Assembly: GCF_938028735.1 (NCBI RefSeq)
Contig: NZ_CALIMF010000002.1
Span: 248,001-312,000 of the forward strand
Reading direction: 5' to 3'
DNA: 64,000 bases
Source: an uncultured Thermanaerothrix sp.
Lineage (GTDB): Bacteria; Chloroflexota; Anaerolineae; Anaerolineales; Anaerolineaceae
Part shown: positions 8,158 to 17,137 of the stretch, in pieces
Layout: each line of letters begins with the position of its first letter
Position numbering within the stretch: the stretch's first letter is position 1
Notes under the pieces: model-generated
Database searches by the model: none
Told to the model about the DNA's origin: nothing
The model's input: the letters and a program-made list of their open reading frames with translations, nothing else
Made by a program: the position numbers and the translations under genes

Positions 8158-9243
8158 ATGAGCAATTTTACCGAAGTACCTACCTTTGAAGGCCCCCAAT
8201 GCCCGCTTCCCCTCACCCATGCAGAACGCATTGTGTTGGGGCACGGAAGTGGGGGGCGCATGACCCACGATTTGATCCGCACTGTTTTCCGCGCCTACCT
8301 GGGCAACCCTTACCTGAATGCTGGCAATGATTTTGCGCGTCTGCCCTTGCCTCTCCAAGGACAAGAGGTGGGCCATCTGGCTGTCTCTACAGACACACAC
8401 GTCATTTCTCCCCTTTTCTTCCCGGGTGGCGATATCGGCCGTCTGGCGGTATGTGGTACTGTCAACGATATCAGCATGAGCGGCGCCATTCCACTTTATC
8501 TCACTGCCGGGTTCGTATTGGAGGAGGGCTTAAGCCTTGAAGTCCTGGAACGCATCGTGCGTTCCATGCAAAGCGCAGCCGAGGAGGCTGGAGTAACTCT
8601 GGTGGCTGGAGATACCAAAGTGGTTGAAAAAGGGAAGGGGGATGGGGTATTCATTAACACAACAGGAATCGGCTGGATCCCCCCCGATAGATCCCCTCTT
8701 GGGGGCGAGCGCGCCCAGCCCGGCGATGTTGTGCTCTTGTCCGGGCCTATTGGTGATCACGGCATTGCCGTGCTCAGCGCGCGCGGCGAATTGGGTTTCG
8801 AAGCAGAGGTGCAATCTGACGTGGCCCCCCTCAATCATCTCATCCAGGCCTTGTTGCAGGCGGCTCCCCATACCCACGTGCTCCGCGATCCCACGCGAGG
8901 GGGCCTGGCTACTACCCTCAATGAAATTGCCCAGCAAAGCCAAGTAGCCATCCGAATTGACGAGGCCACCATTCCAATCCGACCAGTAGTGCGCGCAGCC
9001 TGTGAGATGTTGGGCCTGGATCCCCTCTATATTGCTAACGAGGGGAAGGTTGTCGCCATTGTTCCCCCCGGAGAGGCTGAAGCTGCCCTGGCGGCCATGC
9101 GCCAGGCACCCTATGGCGCTGAGTCCGTGCGCATTGGATATGTAGAGAACCAACCCACAGGACGCGTGATCCTGCGCACGATTTTGGGCACCCACCACAT
9201 CCTTGATATCCTGAGCGGAGAAATGCTCCCACGAATCTGCTAA
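8158..9243 (+). CDS. hypE: Hydrogenase maturation protein HypE
   Basis: A 361-residue PurM/AIR-synthase-family ATPase that dehydrates the carbamoyl group on its C-terminal Cys to a thiocyanate for transfer to iron. The protein ends PRIC, exactly the required carrier tail. The ATP-binding region shows GHGSGGRM near residue 28, DTHVISPLFFPGGDIG near residue 80 and the DPTRGGLATTLNE motif near residue 242. GAGAGGA is present before ATG 8158. It closes the hyp operon; a strong hairpin follows at 9283-9311. Confidence 0.97.
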   Translation: MSNFTEVPTFEGPQCPLPLTHAERIVLGHGSGGRMTHDLIRTVFRAYLGNPYLNAGNDFARLPLPLQGQEVGHLAVSTDTHVISPLFFPGGDIGRLAVCGTVNDISMSGAIPLYLTAGFVLEEGLSLEVLERIVRSMQSAAEEAGVTLVAGDTKVVEKGKGDGVFINTTGIGWIPPDRSPLGGERAQPGDVVLLSGPIGDHGIAVLSARGELGFEAEVQSDVAPLNHLIQALLQAAPHTHVLRDPTRGGLATTLNEIAQQSQVAIRIDEATIPIRPVVRAACEMLGLDPLYIANEGKVVAIVPPGEAEAALAAMRQAPYGAESVRIGYVENQPTGRVILRTILGTHHILDILSGEMLPRIC

Positions 9244-9282
9244 CACAGCGCTCCAGACTAACCACCTTGGCTCACAAATAAA

Positions 9283-9311
9283 TGGGGCGGGTTGACTTCT
9301 GACCCGCCCCA
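9283..9311. terminator. Convergent hairpin terminator between hypE and the FtsX-type permease
   Basis: TGGGGCGGGT (9283-9292) pairs perfectly with ACCCGCCCCA (9302-9311) around a 9-base loop. On the reverse strand it is followed by ATTTATTTG, a moderate U-rich tail; on the forward strand the tail is poor. It separates two convergent transcription units and probably stops both. Confidence 0.7.
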
Positions 9312-9337
9312 AGAGATTCCAATGGCATTCTATACCC

Positions 9338-11893
9338 TTACTCGTAACGCAAGGCTTCTACCACGTTGAGCCGCGCTGCCTGACGTGCCGGCACCGTTGC
9401 TGCCAACGCGCCAAAAAGGATCCCAATGGCAATAGCAGCGAGAACACCCGAAGCGGGGAACAGGTACATCATGGGGAAGCCCATCGCCTCAAAAGCCTTT
9501 ACTGCCATATACCCCATGTACAGGCCTGCTAGGATGCCAAATGACGTACCAATGGCAGAAAGGATCAAGGCTTCCGAGAGGATGATGGTGCGGATTTGCC
9601 CCCGAGTTGCTCCCACAGCGCGCAACATACCGATTTCGCGGGTGCGCTCAATCACCCCAATGGCCAATGTGTTCACCATGGCGATCAAGGAAGGGATGGC
9701 CAAGAACGCCGCCATCGCATACATGCTAAGGAGCACAACATCAAACAAGCGCTTGTTTTCTTCCACATAACGCTTGCCGCTAAACACTTTGAACTGCGGA
9801 TAGGCCTTAAGCAACTGCGCAATGGCAGCCTCCACGGTAGCCTGATCCGCCCCTGGCTTTAGATTGATTTGATAGAAGACATCTTCGGTGCGCCCGAAAT
9901 CTGCTGCTAAGTTCTGCTGGGAGATGTAGCCAGTGGTTGTCTTAGCGTTTAAGTAGTCCGTGGCAATGCCAACAACACGGTAAACCTGTTGGCCAGCAGG
10001 GGTTAACAGGGTAATCTCATCCCCCAGATGAATATTGGCCGCCGCCGCCAAAACTCCGTTGATAACAATGGCACGTTCGCTCTCCAAGGCCTGGTAGGCG
10101 CTCTCTGGGTCCCCCGCGCTAAAGGAGAGAGCCTCCAACTGTCTGTAGGCCTGCGGATCCACGCCCAATAAACCAACAGCAACGCCTTTCACCTGAGTGC
10201 CCGCAAAACGCAACGTGCTCACCAGTTCAACACCTGGGATCTCACGCAACTTTCGCGCCAGTTCAGGTGCGGCCCCGGTATTCGATCCCCAAACCGCAAC
10301 CGTCGGAGGCATGATCAGAAAGTCGCTCCCCAGGCTCTTTTCCAGCACATGGATGAAGGTCAGTGATACCGAGGAGAGCGCACTGGCCATCATAATCACC
10401 ACGGCCATCGCGATCATGGTGGTAGAGGCGGTCACGGTAGCACGACCTGGTTGACGGCTTAGGTTGCCTTCTGCCAGTTGCGCCGTGCCGTGGCGGGCAA
10501 AAAGCAGGGCTAGGAGATTGCCAAACAGCACCGCAATCGGGTTGATCAGCGCTGGCGCCATCAAAATTAAAGCACCTACGAAAAAGATAGCCCCTATCCC
10601 CAGCCAGGCAGCCTGTCTACTGATGAGAATGGCCACCCCTAAAGCCATCAGTACCACACCAGCCCAGAAAGAAAAGCCGGCCAGGCGCTTGAAACTTACC
10701 TGCCCTACTGAGGGGCGCAAAGCTTCTAGTGGAGTAACGCGCGTTGCGGAATGCGCCGGTAACAAGCCTGCCAGCACCGTCACGCCGATCCCCATGACGG
10801 ATGAGCCTAGCACCAAAGATGGCGAGATAGCCGGCAACCCGACCTTGATGTTAAGGTATTGTTGACCAATAGGCACGATCAATTGAAGCAATAGCCAGCC
10901 AAATAAATAACCCGAAATCAGTCCCGCAATAGTACCCACGACCCCCTGAATCAACCCCTCGGTCAGGATCAACCCCCGGATGGTAGAGCGGCTAGCCCCC
11001 AGTGCGCGCAACATGCCGATATCGCGACGTCGTTCTGCCACAACAGTGCGGAACGTATTGAAAATAATGAAACCACCCATCAACAGTGCCAGAAATCCCA
11101 TCAGATTGAAGATCATCTGGGCATTGCGGATGTTGGTCAGTATCTCCGATCCGCTTTCCAATGCACCTATCTTATAAGCATCTCCCACCGCGGCAACAAT
11201 GCGCTGCTGAATCTCTGTTCGTCGCGCCTCATCTAGGGTATCCAAGTTAATGTCAATGAGATTGATCTTCCCCGGCATGTTGAGCAAGCGCTGAGCCTCG
11301 GTCAGGGTTACCAATACCTCTTCGTTCCCAGGCAGTACCCGTTCAGGCAAAAGTCCCACAATCCTGAGATCTGCAATCCCTACCGCGGTGGGTAGTGCCA
11401 GAGTATCCCCCACTCCAACCCCCAACTCGCGGGCCAGGGAACGGGTAATTACTGCAGCGCCTAGGTCATCCGGCTGGAGAAAACGCCCCTGAACAACGTT
11501 AAAGACGATCATCTGGCGGGCAAGTTCTGGATCAATGCCTTTGAGCACCACTGTACTAACACGGTCGGGTGTGTTGGGATCCTGATCAAAATAATCGGCC
11601 GGTAAATTGATCAGGCGCTCTAATGACCCCATCACGACTTTAACCCCCTCCACCTGGCGCACTTTCTCAAGCACACTGGGATCAAAGGCTTCGCCCGTTT
11701 TGTGTGAGATGGTCACGTCAATCTGTCCGGCAACCGCCATCATTTGGGTCTGGAATGCCTGGACGAAGGTGGGCATGAATGTATTCATGCCAAAGATAAC
11801 CAACACACCAAACATAATTGCTAGGGTGGTCAAGGCCGTGCGTAACTTTCGTCCGCTCAAATAACGTAGGGCTAACTTAATATACAGGCTCAT
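9338..11893 (-). CDS. FtsX/MacB-family ABC transporter permease
   Basis: An 851-residue membrane protein with two FtsX-type halves. Each half has the usual layout: a first membrane segment (ALTTLAIMFGVLVIFG near residue 20; a second near residue 490), an extracytoplasmic MacB-PCD-like domain, and a three-segment FtsX core (residues about 255-390 and 725-840). The end RQAARLNVVEALRYE is typical. Together with the ATPase encoded just upstream it forms a MacB/LolCDE-like machine that uses ATP in the cytoplasm to drive work on the outer face, usually export of lipids, peptides or drugs or control of envelope enzymes. The substrate cannot be told. The 3' neighbour is convergent hypE. Confidence 0.9.
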   Translation of the reverse strand: MSLYIKLALRYLSGRKLRTALTTLAIMFGVLVIFGMNTFMPTFVQAFQTQMMAVAGQIDVTISHKTGEAFDPSVLEKVRQVEGVKVVMGSLERLINLPADYFDQDPNTPDRVSTVVLKGIDPELARQMIVFNVVQGRFLQPDDLGAAVITRSLARELGVGVGDTLALPTAVGIADLRIVGLLPERVLPGNEEVLVTLTEAQRLLNMPGKINLIDINLDTLDEARRTEIQQRIVAAVGDAYKIGALESGSEILTNIRNAQMIFNLMGFLALLMGGFIIFNTFRTVVAERRRDIGMLRALGASRSTIRGLILTEGLIQGVVGTIAGLISGYLFGWLLLQLIVPIGQQYLNIKVGLPAISPSLVLGSSVMGIGVTVLAGLLPAHSATRVTPLEALRPSVGQVSFKRLAGFSFWAGVVLMALGVAILISRQAAWLGIGAIFFVGALILMAPALINPIAVLFGNLLALLFARHGTAQLAEGNLSRQPGRATVTASTTMIAMAVVIMMASALSSVSLTFIHVLEKSLGSDFLIMPPTVAVWGSNTGAAPELARKLREIPGVELVSTLRFAGTQVKGVAVGLLGVDPQAYRQLEALSFSAGDPESAYQALESERAIVINGVLAAAANIHLGDEITLLTPAGQQVYRVVGIATDYLNAKTTTGYISQQNLAADFGRTEDVFYQINLKPGADQATVEAAIAQLLKAYPQFKVFSGKRYVEENKRLFDVVLLSMYAMAAFLAIPSLIAMVNTLAIGVIERTREIGMLRAVGATRGQIRTIILSEALILSAIGTSFGILAGLYMGYMAVKAFEAMGFPMMYLFPASGVLAAIAIGILFGALAATVPARQAARLNVVEALRYE

Positions 11894-11917
11894 ACCGCAC
11901 TCCTTTTCACCGCCAAA

Positions 11918-12664
11918 CTAATCGCCGATTTCTTTCATCTTACCGACGACAAGATCCACTTGTTCACCATTGCGGCGCTCCATCACTGTTTCGTCTACAA
12001 TCTGACCGTCCTTAAGAAAGACAATGCGATCTGCATAGGCCGCGATGCGTGGATCGTGGGTGACCAGGAGGATCGTGCGCCCCCACTCGGAAGAAATCTG
12101 GCGTAGTAGCATGGCGATCTCCTCCGAGGCTCGTGAGTCCAAGTTGCCCGTGGGTTCATCAGCCAGGATGATGGACGGCTCGCTGGCCAAGGCGCGTGCG
12201 ATGGCCACACGCTGCTGTTCGCCCCCCGAGAGTTCCGAAGGACGATGGGCAAGCCGAGACCCCAGCCCCACGCGTTCCAACCATTCGCGCGCCCGCTGGT
12301 AAGCCTCACTAGGGCGCATTCCATCCAAGATCATTGGCAACGCTGCATTCTCCAAGGCGTTGAGGACTGGAATCAGGTTGAAAAATTGAAAGACAAATCC
12401 TATCTTGCGCCGCCGCAATGCAGTTACTTTATCGTCACTTAACTGGGTGAGATCCTCCCCCTCGATAACCACCTTGCCAGAGGTTGGGCGATCCAAACCG
12501 CCGATAAGATGGAGCAGAGTGGACTTTCCGCACCCGCTGGGCCCCATGACCGCTACAAATTCCCCCGGTTGAATGGTTAGGTTGATACCTCTCAGCGCAT
12601 GAACTGCTGTGACACCTTGACCATAGATTTTGACCAGATTTTGCGTGGAAACAATGGGTTGCAT
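11918..12664 (-). CDS. MacB/LolD-type ABC transporter ATPase
   Basis: A 248-residue ATPase with Walker A GPSGCGKST near residue 46, a Q-loop FQFFNLIP, signature LSGGEQQRVAIARAL near residue 148, and Walker B IILADEPTGNLDS with the NLD feature characteristic of the MacB/LolD/FtsE group. Start ATG 12664 is chosen because AAAGGAGG lies 8 bases upstream; a longer reading back to 12766 would run into the PadR gene. It is 24 bases before the permease and 28 bases after padR, so the three form one operon. Confidence 0.93.
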   Translation of the reverse strand: MQPIVSTQNLVKIYGQGVTAVHALRGINLTIQPGEFVAVMGPSGCGKSTLLHLIGGLDRPTSGKVVIEGEDLTQLSDDKVTALRRRKIGFVFQFFNLIPVLNALENAALPMILDGMRPSEAYQRAREWLERVGLGSRLAHRPSELSGGEQQRVAIARALASEPSIILADEPTGNLDSRASEEIAMLLRQISSEWGRTILLVTHDPRIAAYADRIVFLKDGQIVDETVMERRNGEQVDLVVGKMKEIGD

Positions 12665-12692
12665 GATGATGTCCTCCTTTTCTCTCCTTACT

Positions 12693-13280
12693 CTACTTTT
12701 CACCCTTTGCAGGTCGGCCGCGTGGCCGGAGTTCCGGTTCAGGGATGGGTTGTTTACGCACATCATCCAACCGGGCCTCGATCATATCCAACCAGCGCAA
12801 ATCGGCTTCTAAATGCATGACAGCCTGATCCAGTAATAGAATGTGGGCCAACGAGGTAGAAGGATCAAGGGTCATGCGCAAAGCAGTCAGTCGGTGCAAT
12901 TCCTGAAAGAGACTAGCGCGCTGGGTGTAGATCAAACGCTGTGGATCAGCCTGACCTGTGGCTAAGGCAATCATCAGTTTGAGAAAAAATTCGTCGTGTT
13001 GAGGTTCTGCCCGCACCGGGGTTTCAAACCAGCGTCGCAGTTCCTCTTGACCTGCCGGCGTAATGGTGTAGCGGCGTTTTTCCAGAGCTTCACCTGGGGA
13101 ATTCTCCTCTTCCACGATCAGACCACTATCCTTCAAACGGAGAAGTGTGGTGTATACCTGCGCAGGTCGCAAATCCCAAGTTTCGCGCCCCCCAGCAAGC
13201 GCCTGAAAGGCTTGCAATAATTCGTACCCATAGCGGCTACGCTGACTCAGCAATCCCAAAATCGCGTTACGCACGTACAT
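12693..13280 (-). CDS. PadR-family transcriptional regulator
   Basis: A 195-residue regulator with the PadR winged helix in the first 85 residues: ILGLLSQRSRYGYELLQAF, then RPAQVYTTLLRLKDSGLI and the wing YTITPAGQEELRRWF. The C-terminal half is a longer helical effector/dimer region. PadR proteins commonly repress adjacent MacB/FtsX-type exporters and release on binding small planar or membrane-active compounds, which fits its place as the first gene of this exporter operon. A canonical sigma-70 promoter precedes it (13317-13345 on the reverse strand). Confidence 0.9.
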   Translation of the reverse strand: MYVRNAILGLLSQRSRYGYELLQAFQALAGGRETWDLRPAQVYTTLLRLKDSGLIVEEENSPGEALEKRRYTITPAGQEELRRWFETPVRAEPQHDEFFLKLMIALATGQADPQRLIYTQRASLFQELHRLTALRMTLDPSTSLAHILLLDQAVMHLEADLRWLDMIEARLDDVRKQPIPEPELRPRGRPAKGEK

Positions 13281-13316
13281 ACAAAATACTCACCGGTTAT
13301 CCAAAAACTCGCCAAA

Positions 13317-13345
13317 AATATATAACAGATATCTATTTTTGTCAA
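13317..13345 (-). promoter_or_regulatory. Sigma-70 promoter for the padR-ABC operon with palindrome in the spacer
   Basis: On the reverse strand TTGACA (13345-13340) and TATATT (13322-13317) are separated by exactly 17 bases. The spacer contains the palindrome AGATATCT, a plausible part of an autoregulatory PadR operator. Confidence 0.75.
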
Positions 13346-13423
13346 TATTCTTGCTCAACACTGAGAGGATAAAGCCACGGATACAAAGACCCGTTACTTA
13401 CCCGAGAAATTCTCATCAACCTC

Positions 13424-13485
13424 TTGACTCTGCCCTCAAAAGTTGCTACAATGAATGCGAACGTTCGCGCGAACGTTCGCATTCA
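13424..13485 (+). promoter_or_regulatory. Promoter and 34-bp tandem LacI-type operator for the disaccharide operon
   Basis: TTGACT (13424-13429) and TACAAT (13447-13452) are 17 bases apart. Starting in the last base of the -10 box is a perfect 34-bp palindrome (13452-13485) made of two abutting copies of GCGAACGTTCGC (13457-13468 and 13469-13480), each itself a perfect 12-bp palindrome with the central CG typical of LacI/GalR operators. The predicted start of transcription lies inside it, so a bound repressor would block initiation. Confidence 0.85.
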
Positions 13486-13510
13486 AAGTCCACCCTCCCA
13501 ACTTACGCCC

Positions 13511-14599
13511 ATGGTTAGGAACCGTGTCACCCTCAAGGATGTCGCCCGTCGCGCCGGCGTCTCTTACCAAACGGTCTCGAAACTCCTTAATCACCAAATC
13601 CGCCTCCCGGAAGAGACTGAACGCCGCATTTGGCAAGCAGTGGAAGAATTGGGGTATACGCCACATTACAACGCTCGCAGCCTGCGCGCTCAGCGCAGCT
13701 TCACCATTGGCTACTCTTGGCCTCCTTCTCCACCAGATGAGACCAACCCCATCTTGGATCAGTTTTTACAAAGCATGTTCGTGGCCGCTGAAGCCCGTGG
13801 CTATTACTTACTAATGTTCCCTTACCATTATCAGGTCGACAAACAATTGGCCACTTACGCCGAGTTAATTGACACAGGACGAGTTGATGGCTTCATCCTT
13901 TCAAGCGTGGAATACAACGATCCCCGCATCCGCTACCTCCAAGAGCGCAAATTTCCGTTTGTAGCCTTCGGGCGCTCTAACCCCGATTGGCACTTCCCCT
14001 GCATTGACGTGGACGGGGGCAAGGGGCTGTATGAGGTAACCTGCCACCTGATTGCTTTGGGCCATCGGCGTATTGCCGCCCTGGCGTGGCCAGAAAATTC
14101 ACGGGTAGGGAACAATCGTTTAGAAGGCTACCTGATAGCCTTGCGTGAAGCAAACATCCCAGTCAACGCCACATGGATCCTACGCGGCGAAGGGCGTCTA
14201 GATTTCGGTTACCGTGCCACCCATCATTTGCTCAACCTGCCTTCCCAACAACGCCCAACGGCCCTGGTGGCTCTTAATGACTACATGGCCATTGGCGCTA
14301 TGCAAGCGGCACAAGAACGCGGGCTGCGCGTTGGGGAAGATCTGGCCATCTCGGGCTTCGATGACATCCCTCTAGCCCGCTACCTCACCCCTCCCCTAAC
14401 CTCGTTGCGACAGCCCATCTGGGAGATCGGTCAGCAAGTTATCGAACGCCTGATTGATCTCATCGAAACCGGCCAATTTCCCGAGCCGCAGTGCCAGCTC
14501 GTTCCTCCTACTTTGATCGTGCGCGCTTCAACGGATCCAAACGCCAAAGCAAGCACCGGCTCCTATTCGCCCTCGACAAAGGAGGTGATCAACGGGTAA
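13511..14599 (+). CDS. LacI-family transcriptional regulator of the disaccharide operon
   Basis: A 362-residue regulator with an N-terminal LacI helix-turn-helix (TLKDVARRAGVSYQTVSKLL, residues about 6-25) and hinge helix, then a periplasmic-binding-protein-like sugar domain (DGFILSSVEYND, ALNDYMAIGAMQAA, ISGFDDIPLARYLTPPLTS). Start ATG 13511 is used because the longer frame upstream would translate through the promoter -10 box and the palindromic operator; there is little sign of a Shine-Dalgarno site. It is the first gene before the sugar transporter and GH65 genes and should repress them and itself through the 13452-13485 site, released by the imported sugar or its phosphate. Confidence 0.92.
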   Translation: MVRNRVTLKDVARRAGVSYQTVSKLLNHQIRLPEETERRIWQAVEELGYTPHYNARSLRAQRSFTIGYSWPPSPPDETNPILDQFLQSMFVAAEARGYYLLMFPYHYQVDKQLATYAELIDTGRVDGFILSSVEYNDPRIRYLQERKFPFVAFGRSNPDWHFPCIDVDGGKGLYEVTCHLIALGHRRIAALAWPENSRVGNNRLEGYLIALREANIPVNATWILRGEGRLDFGYRATHHLLNLPSQQRPTALVALNDYMAIGAMQAAQERGLRVGEDLAISGFDDIPLARYLTPPLTSLRQPIWEIGQQVIERLIDLIETGQFPEPQCQLVPPTLIVRASTDPNAKASTGSYSPSTKEVING

Positions 14600-14640
14600 A
14601 GTTTCCACGTATCTTACATCCCCGGTAGTGTAAAGAAGGA

Positions 14641-14704
14641 GCCACCCCTCTCCCCGCCAGGGCATATCAGGGTGGCCCCAGCAAGCAAGGTTTATCCCTG
14701 CTTG
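14641..14704 (+). other. Two successive hairpins between the LacI gene and the sugar-binding protein gene
   Basis: GCCACCC (14641-14647) can pair with GGGTGGC (14670-14676) around a smaller CCC/GGG stem, and CAAGCA (14682-14687) pairs with TGCTTG (14699-14704). Neither has a T run. Such structures between a regulator and a highly expressed binding protein often protect the downstream mRNA or dampen readthrough. No clear separate promoter was found in 14600-14767 beyond a TATAAC at 14716-14721. Confidence 0.4.
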
Positions 14705-14767
14705 TAGGTTAGTAGTATAACACATCCCCTTTCTTCTCTCGACACGCAAATTTCAGGAGGAGAACCC

Positions 14768-16090
14768 ATGAAAGCCTTACGTATGACAATGATCCTAACT
14801 GCCATGCTGGCGCTTATCCTAGCCGCTTGCGCCCCTGCTACTCCTCAGGTCGTCAAAGAAACGGTTGAGGTTGAGAAATCCGTTGTCGTGACCCAAGAGG
14901 TAGTCAAAGAGGTGCCGGCGCAACGCGCTGTCGTTCGTCTCTCTGGCTGGGCCGCTAGCCCGGAAGAGACTGCCCTGCTCCAATCCCTGCTCTTGGATTT
15001 TACCGCTGAGAATCCCGATATTGTAGTAAAGTATGAGCCTATCACCGGGGATTTCTGGGCAACCTTGAAAACCTCTATCGCTGCGGGCACAGAGCCGGAT
15101 ATCTACTACATGGATATTTTCCAGTTCCCGGCCTTCGTCCAGGATGATGTTATGCTCCCGCTGGATGACCTGATGGCCTCGACTGGCACCAAAAAGGAAG
15201 AGTTTATCCCCTCCCTCATCGATGCCTTCTCCGCCAACGGCAAGGTTTACGGTATTCCCAAGGACTTCAACACACTCGGGCTCTTCTATAACAAAGATCT
15301 CTTTACCCAAGCTGGCCTAGCCGAACCGACGGATGATTGGACTTGGGATGATCTGAAAGCCGCGGCCCAGAAACTCTCCAATCCTGCTAATAACGTCTAT
15401 GGTCTAGGTGTACCAGCCGATGCAGGACGTTTTCCCATCTTCGTTTTCCAAAACGGCGGTTCGATCATGACTCCCGATTTCCAGGATACCCTCCTGGACG
15501 CTCCTGAAGCGATTGAGGCCGGAAAATTCTACACCTCGTTCCGCGCCGAGAAGATTGGCGCTATTCCCGCTGATGTCGGTGAGGGGTGGCAGGGTACTGT
15601 TTTCGGCAAAGGGCAGTTTGCCATGGTTTATGAAGGGGGCTGGTTGATCCCCTATCTAAAACAACAGTTCCCTAACATCAACTATGGCGTGGTCACGCCG
15701 CCAGCGGGTCCTAAAGGTGAGGGCAATTTGATCTTTACCGTGGCTTACGTCATCTCCAAGAACAGCAAGAACCCCGAAGCCGCCTGGCGCGTGATCCACT
15801 ACCTGACCAGCGAGGCCGCTCAGAAGAAAGTCATGGAAAGCGGTTTTGCTCTGCCCACACGCCTCTCGCTCCAGGAAAGCGAATACCTGAAGACCAATCC
15901 GGCCTCAGCGGCGATCTTCCGCGGTGCTTTGCAGGGTGCCCGCCCCTTCATGTGGGGTCTGGTCGGCTCGGATGTGAACGAGCAAATGACCAAAGCCCTG
16001 GAGCGGGTCTATCTTGAAAACATGCCGGTTGAAGAATCCTTCAAGCAAGCCGCCGAGGTCATCCGCCAGAAATTGGCCGAATTGAAATAG
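14768..16090 (+). CDS. Family-1 sugar ABC transporter solute-binding lipoprotein
   Basis: A 440-residue binding protein. The signal peptide ends in a lipobox LILAAC with the lipidated Cys near residue 21, followed by a Val/Glu/Thr-rich tether (VVKETVEVEKSVVV) that is very common in Chloroflexota binding proteins. The mature part has the family-1 pattern: DIYYMDIFQFPAFVQDD, GIPKDFNTLGLFYNKDLF and a late FAMVYEGGWLIPYL. AGGAGG precedes ATG 14768. It captures the sugar outside the membrane for the two permeases that follow. With a GH65 enzyme in the same operon the ligand is probably an alpha-linked glucose disaccharide. Confidence 0.93.
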   Translation: MKALRMTMILTAMLALILAACAPATPQVVKETVEVEKSVVVTQEVVKEVPAQRAVVRLSGWAASPEETALLQSLLLDFTAENPDIVVKYEPITGDFWATLKTSIAAGTEPDIYYMDIFQFPAFVQDDVMLPLDDLMASTGTKKEEFIPSLIDAFSANGKVYGIPKDFNTLGLFYNKDLFTQAGLAEPTDDWTWDDLKAAAQKLSNPANNVYGLGVPADAGRFPIFVFQNGGSIMTPDFQDTLLDAPEAIEAGKFYTSFRAEKIGAIPADVGEGWQGTVFGKGQFAMVYEGGWLIPYLKQQFPNINYGVVTPPAGPKGEGNLIFTVAYVISKNSKNPEAAWRVIHYLTSEAAQKKVMESGFALPTRLSLQESEYLKTNPASAAIFRGALQGARPFMWGLVGSDVNEQMTKALERVYLENMPVEESFKQAAEVIRQKLAELK

Positions 16091-16152
16091 GTGCACTACC
16101 GGAGGAGGGGCATTAAGGTATACCAAGCCCCTCCTCCTTAGAGGAGATCGGG

Positions 16153-17121
16153 ATGTCCACTTCCTCTACCCCTCTTGCCTCTGCCCTCGCGCTACGCCAA
16201 AAGGCGCGCCGACGACGTGAAGCTCTTACGGCCTACACGTTTCTTTTGCCCTATTTGTTTATTTTTCTGGTCTTTACCGTCTTTTCGATTGGCTACGCGT
16301 TTTATCTTTCCTTCACCCGCTACAATCTGCTTAGTCCGCCGCAGTGGTGGGGATTGGAAGGTTATCGTCGTGTTCTCTGCATTGAATCCTGGTTTCCACG
16401 TCCCGAGAATGCTCCCAAACCCGTCTGTGATGACCTGTTTATCCGCAAAGCACTGCCGAACACTTTCAAGTACACCGCCATCGTGGTACCAACCCAAACC
16501 CTAATCAGCCTGATCCTGGCTTTCGCCATGGATCAGAAGATACGTTTCCGCCGCCTCTTTCGCACCATTTTCTACTTGCCATCGGTCACATCGTCGGTGG
16601 TCATTTCCCTCATCTTCGTCTGGTTGTTCAGTCCCCTCGGGGTGATCAATCAAATTTTCCACCTAAAAATCAACTGGCTCAATGATCCGCGTTATGCCTT
16701 CTACACGATTATGATGGTGAATATTTTCACCACCAGCGGAACGCTCATGCTCATTTTCCTGGCTGGACTACAGGATATTCCCACCGCCCTTTATGAAGCC
16801 GCTGCCATTGATGGGGCTAACAAACTTCAAATTTTCCGCTACATTACCATCCCCATGTTGCGTCCGGTCATCTTTTTTGTGGTCACTGTTGGAGTGATTG
16901 GCTGTTTTCAGGTCTTTGACCAAATCTACGTGATGACTGCTGGCGGCCCATTGGATTCCACCACAACCATCGCCTACCTGATTTATAAGTGGGCCTTTCG
17001 CGACACAACAGTGAAAATGGGACAGGCTTCAGCACTAGCCTTCATCCTAGCACTTATCATCTTCGTCGTCACCATGCTCCAACGAAGAGTAATTGAAGGT
17101 AGTGGTACTGTCGGTCAGTGA
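16153..17121 (+). CDS. Sugar ABC transporter permease, MalF-like
   Basis: A 322-residue inner-membrane permease of the binding-protein-dependent MalF/UgpA type, with about six membrane segments (the first near residues 29-50, FLLPYLFIFLVFTVFSIGYA). The cytoplasmic EAA loop that contacts the ATPase is visible as YEAAAIDGANKLQIFRYITI near residues 214-233. It pairs with the MalG-like permease encoded 16 bases downstream. Its GAGGAG site is at 16141-16146. Confidence 0.93.
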   Translation: MSTSSTPLASALALRQKARRRREALTAYTFLLPYLFIFLVFTVFSIGYAFYLSFTRYNLLSPPQWWGLEGYRRVLCIESWFPRPENAPKPVCDDLFIRKALPNTFKYTAIVVPTQTLISLILAFAMDQKIRFRRLFRTIFYLPSVTSSVVISLIFVWLFSPLGVINQIFHLKINWLNDPRYAFYTIMMVNIFTTSGTLMLIFLAGLQDIPTALYEAAAIDGANKLQIFRYITIPMLRPVIFFVVTVGVIGCFQVFDQIYVMTAGGPLDSTTTIAYLIYKWAFRDTTVKMGQASALAFILALIIFVVTMLQRRVIEGSGTVGQ

Positions 17122-17137
17122 CGGAGGAAAGAGAACT

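Noticed and set aside
8530-9312. Long open frame on the reverse strand of hypE
   Set aside because: It mirrors a strongly supported gene and has no family resemblance.
13424-13510. Upstream start for the LacI regulator
   Set aside because: The extra 29 codons would translate the -35, -10 and the operator palindrome itself.
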